64,000 nt of DNA from Xylocopa sonorina (Eukaryota; Arthropoda; Insecta; Hymenoptera; Apidae). Every line of letters begins with the position of its first letter. The first letter of the stretch is position 1. The notes beneath the pieces are model-generated. The model did no database searches and was not told where the DNA came from. It was given only the letters and a program-made list of their open reading frames with translations. Below, piece after piece: positions 60,490-64,000 of this stretch. The translations under genes were made by a program, and so were the position numbers. The stretch lies in NCBI RefSeq assembly GCF_050948175.1, contig NC_135199.1, positions 3,662,501 to 3,726,500 on the forward strand. The letters are read 5' to 3'.

Positions 60490-63400
60490 GTAAGCTATCT
60501 CTTTCATAACTACCCCCTGTCCCCGCGCGGATGGATGTCGATCGCATCCGTCTGGATGCAATTTCCGTGCCCGCAACGTCGCTCCGTCCTAAGAAACAGG
60601 TTTCCTTCGTGGCATCGAAAAAGTCGAACGACAACCTTTGTCCACCCCCATTCTTGCGTATGTAGGCCAGTTTTTTCTCCAGCGTTCCAGTCGTCCCTAT
60701 TCCCGTGGCTCGTGAATAAACGAACGGGTCCACGTGGACAAAAGGATCGTTTCATTCGACGAGATTGCGGACGTGTTTTTCCCTGTACATCCAGTGGCGC
60801 GCGGAGAAAACGGACCGATGCTTTCGTCGATCTCGCTCACCACCCCGATCAAATTGAACGCGTCCAACGCGCGAGCGTTCCTTTATCAGCATCGCTGGGA
60901 CCGAGTAATGAGTTTTTCCATGGACAGAGGCACGGAGGGAGCGTCGGTAAAGGGCAATTTCCGGTGTTTTTGGTGCAACGGTCGACGTTTTGCGGCCGTG
61001 AATCGCGGTTATCTGTAAACCTGAGGATGAAGTGGCTGTTTTCATCTCTCTCGAGACGGCTTAATGATTTCCTGTGGGAGAATAGATAAGACGATGCTTG
61101 GGGACGTTGAATGTTAATTGATCTCACAAGGGATCGATGAAATTCGTTTCTATCCTGTTGCATAAACGTAGAATTGTCTTTTTGTACAAAATAATGACCT
61201 CGTTTACACATGCAAAACCTACTTCATGCACAAAAGTTTCGACGTTAGTTGGGTATTCTCAACCGATCGATAATTCCATCGTTCGCTTATTATCAATTCC
61301 TCCCTGCAAACTCGTTTACTATTCTCAGCGACATCGGCGTGAAGAAAAAAAGGGAAACCGGGTCCAAACGCGAGGGAATACTCTGGTCTCCCTTCACGAG
61401 TATACCAAGACGTTTCTCGCAAGCTGGTGTCGGGCGTGGAAAATTCGACGGTCGTTGAACGTGATCCGTGGCTCGGTGATGGTGGTTCGAATCGCTGGTC
61501 ACGTCCAGCCTGTCGTCCCCTGCGGCGATTCTGCGGCAACGGCAGCTGCAACTGCAGCGGCCTAGCTAGGCACCTACACCAAGCGCCTTATCTGGCATCT
61601 TTTGAACTAGCTCCAGCCTCTCCCGCGAGAGAAAACACCCGGGAAAAATCCCTGGCCGCCGTATCGGCGGATTTATATACTCGATGCTGCCGCATCGCAG
61701 CCCTAACCGCGTGTTGCAAGCAGCTCGGTAATCCGAAAAATCCTGTTCCCCGGTTGTTCCTCAACTTTGCGTCTCCATCTTCGCCGCGGGCTTGAAAATC
61801 CTCTCGTCGGTCGGGGAATTTTTTCCCTACCAGTCGCTGCGTTCAGTCACGAGTTTCATCCAAAGTAAACTGTTTCTTATATCTTTTTATTAAAACTTTT
61901 CTCGCCGCGGCAATCGGTTGATTAAAAGGTTGAGCAAGGCAGCCAGTCTAATTAAAACGATGTAGTGCCTCTTGGAAGAGTAACACCGTGTTAAAACGTT
62001 GAGAATTGGAAAAAGAAATTGGCGAAAATGGCACGGAATCGATGAGTACCACTAAAGTCTGGGAAGCGAAGTAATTTACAAAATGACGCGGGAATTCGTT
62101 TCCGCGAGTTCACGGTACGTGCGAGCACGCCTTGATTAATCTACGCTCGCGTTGAAATCGGAATTTCCACGGCAGTGTCATTACCGCGGTGCAATAATCT
62201 CCACTTTTGATCCTTTCCTTCCACCCTCGTCCGTGCCTATTCGTTCCTCCGCGCTCTCACTTTCTTCCCCGCTTTTCGTTAATTATTCCTTGAACTTTCA
62301 TTCGCGCCTCGTGCCCCGCGTCAAAGGGGAAGACGCAGTTTTGCGAAACATCTGGAAAGTGTAGCGTATTCGATGAATGTTCGGGTTTAAAGTGTTGGAA
62401 AAATTATGATTGATCAAATTTAATTCAATTTAATTACTCGTTTCGTTGCTGTAAAAGTTTGCGCGGTACATTTTTAATTAAAGCTGCGTTTCTCGTCGTG
62501 ATATTTACCCCAATCTCGTGATTAAATGCGAGCGAACTGGGTTTCAACTACTTCATAATAATAGCATTGCCGAATGTTTTAAATCTGTACTGCAAAAAAT
62601 CTACGAATTCAGCACCGCATTTTGTCCAAGCTGTTCCCGCTCCCTCTTTCGTGACGTGGAAAAAATAGCGGGACATATTTTATGCACGATCCAACCTCGG
62701 TCACCATCGCAGTTACCCCCTTTATTAAGGATCTTTACTTGTTCTCTCGCAAAGTAAACGCGCTTTCAAAAGAGGCGGCACAAAAGAGTCTCGGAAGAAG
62801 CCGAACGTGTACTCAAAGGACTAATGACTGTTGCGTTCGGCTCGAGACAGAGCCAGTGGGGGGTAAAAAATTGGCGACTTGACGAAAGTCAAGGGAGGGT
62901 AGTTATGAAAAATTGATCCCTCTTTTTTATTCGTTCAAAGTTGCTTCTACTTCGCAGCAGGGGTGCGACGTTAGACTGTTTTTCGTTATATCTGTCAGCG
63001 ATTGCAAATTGTTTCGAAATTTTACGAGCGTCGTATACAGTTCCTATTTCAACTTCTCTCGCGAAAATCAGTCGAAAAAATTTTGAAAAACGACTACGCT
63101 ATATTGAAACAGTCGTCGAAGCGATGGCTGCCCTCGAAACTGTACGAAAGACTAAATTTTACGTCTCTCTTCAAGTTTGCCACGTAACAGTGATACACAC
63201 GCGCGTAAAGGCGCACAGAAAAGTGCGTTCAGACCCGAGTGAATCGCGATCGAAGGAAACGACAAGGCTCGGTCGTGTACACACCGTCAAAATTATACGC
63301 TTGGCCGTTCGGGACCGCGATCCGGTATCTTCGCGGTGGATTGCGGAGAGTTGCAAAAATCGCCAGCAGCCGGGCGTTGCGTTCAATTACAGCGACGTGG

Positions 63401-64000
63401 CTTCGCAGAAATTTAATCAATCATCTCGCGACGCATTAAAATAGCTCGAGAGCATGCCACGGGGGCGTCGTTCGGGTCCGTGCGGCGCGTCTTCCGTCCG
63501 TTTTCATCTCCCGGATATTCTTCGACGGTGCCTACGCGGAATTCAACGACTCGTTACCGTCGTTAAGCTCGTCCCTCTTATCGTGACGGAACGCGTGCAA
63601 TTTGCATCGTTTCGGGGTCCCCCGTCCCTCGTCGTTCCACCCTCGTTGGTTCGAAGACCAGCGGCACTCGTCGCATCGATTGACTCTGTTCGCAGGTAAC
63701 GGAGAGGGTTTGCTTAATCTACGGATATACTTCTTCGACATTCATAAGTATATTAAATTACAATCGTACGATATGGTTTATTTTATAACGTTTTGAGGAA
63801 AGAAATCTGAGGAAAATGAACGTACTGGCATTGTTTCAAGACTATCGAGGGCTATTGGGAAGTATCATACGACGCGAGCTTATCGAATCGTTCCCACAGC
63901 ACGTACAAACGAAAAATTGAACAGAATCGTGCTCGCCGTGTGGTCGCGTATCGCACGCGTACACTTCGCATGCGTTTCATATCCCTAAACGATACGTTGT
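60490..64000 (+). other. Intron after the shared exon, open at right edge
   Basis: This starts with the GTAAGC donor (phase 1). I looked for a following exon encoding the acidic segment that comes next in MRL proteins and did not find it. A chance frame of 184 codons starts 42 bases after the donor and has no family resemblance. Nothing else is supported up to the window end. Confidence 0.5.

Larger units (their letters stand above)
9523..64000 (+). other. pico: MRL-family (Pico/lamellipodin/RIAM-like) gene, 5' part, open at right edge
   Basis: This span runs from the more distal alternative start codon to the window edge. It joins three coding exons that I infer belong together: 1A (9523-9702), 1B (21573-21692) and a shared exon (60390-60489). 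Both first exons end at a codon boundary before a GT donor, and the shared exon starts at a codon boundary after an AG, so either splice keeps the frame. The family call rests on one short peptide in the shared exon, SYRFSMANLE, which resembles the SYRFS..NL segment near the N-terminus of vertebrate lamellipodin. Known MRL proteins carry a Ras-association domain, a PH domain and proline-rich Ena/VASP-binding motifs. None of these is inside the window, so they should lie to the right. The gene name is an orthology inference, not a proven match. Confidence 0.55.

Noticed and set aside
60535..61089. 184-codon ATG frame just after the shared exon
   Set aside because: It follows the GTAAGC donor and is out of register with the MRL frame; another frame over the same DNA looks equally protein-like.
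61484..61497. GGTTCGAATC-like B box suggesting a tRNA
   Set aside because: No matching A box or cloverleaf stems can be formed around it.
1..64000. Transposons, CRISPR arrays, rRNA, viral insertions or known miRNAs
   Set aside because: No transposase-like peptides, terminal repeats, regular spacers, rRNA cores or familiar miRNA seeds were seen by eye; a repeat-library and Rfam search would be needed to exclude degraded copies.

Overview
This window looks like genomic DNA of an insect, most probably a hymenopteran (bee or ant). CpG is not depleted: TCG, CGA and CGCG are everywhere. There are microsatellites, homopolymer runs and spliceosomal signals, and no operons, ribosome binding sites, tRNA, rRNA or CRISPR. 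The species cannot be named from the sequence. Because CpG-rich DNA has few stop codons, open frames of 150 to 230 codons occur on both strands by chance. ORF length therefore means little here, and almost all long open frames are noise.

The one gene I can support is the 5' part of a large plus-strand gene that continues past the right edge. Its shared coding exon (60390-60489) ends in a peptide containing SYRFSMANLE. This resembles the N-terminal SYRFS..NL segment of the MRL family (lamellipodin/RAPH1, RIAM, worm MIG-10, fly Pico). MRL proteins are Ras/Rap- and phosphoinositide-binding adaptors that link membrane signals to Ena/VASP and actin. Two alternative first coding exons lie far upstream: exon 1A at 9523-9702 (60 codons, basic) and exon 1B at 21573-21692 (40 codons, acidic). 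Both end in phase 0 at a consensus 5' splice site, and the shared exon begins in phase 0, so either can be joined to it. The layout suggests alternative promoters about 12 kb apart giving isoforms with very different N-termini. The RA-PH core must lie to the right of the window.

Region by region: 1-8.5 kb is upstream DNA with no supported gene. 8.5-9.7 kb holds a small orphan ORF, a GA-rich tract, a possible initiator and exon 1A. 9.7-19.7 kb is intron or intergenic DNA with one strong RFX/X-box palindrome. 19.7-21.7 kb holds a purine-rich tract of about 1 kb, a leader with three short uORFs and a 21-bp palindrome, then exon 1B. 21.7-60.4 kb is a 38.7-kb intron with weak exon-like candidates on both strands, a 23/26 duplicated element and a (CT)n microsatellite. 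58-60 kb is a CpG-dense block just before the shared exon. 60.5-64 kb is the start of the next intron. No previously undescribed system is evident. The most unusual features are the paired GA-tract/alternative-first-exon architecture, the uORF and palindrome arrangement in the 1B leader, and the X-box palindrome.
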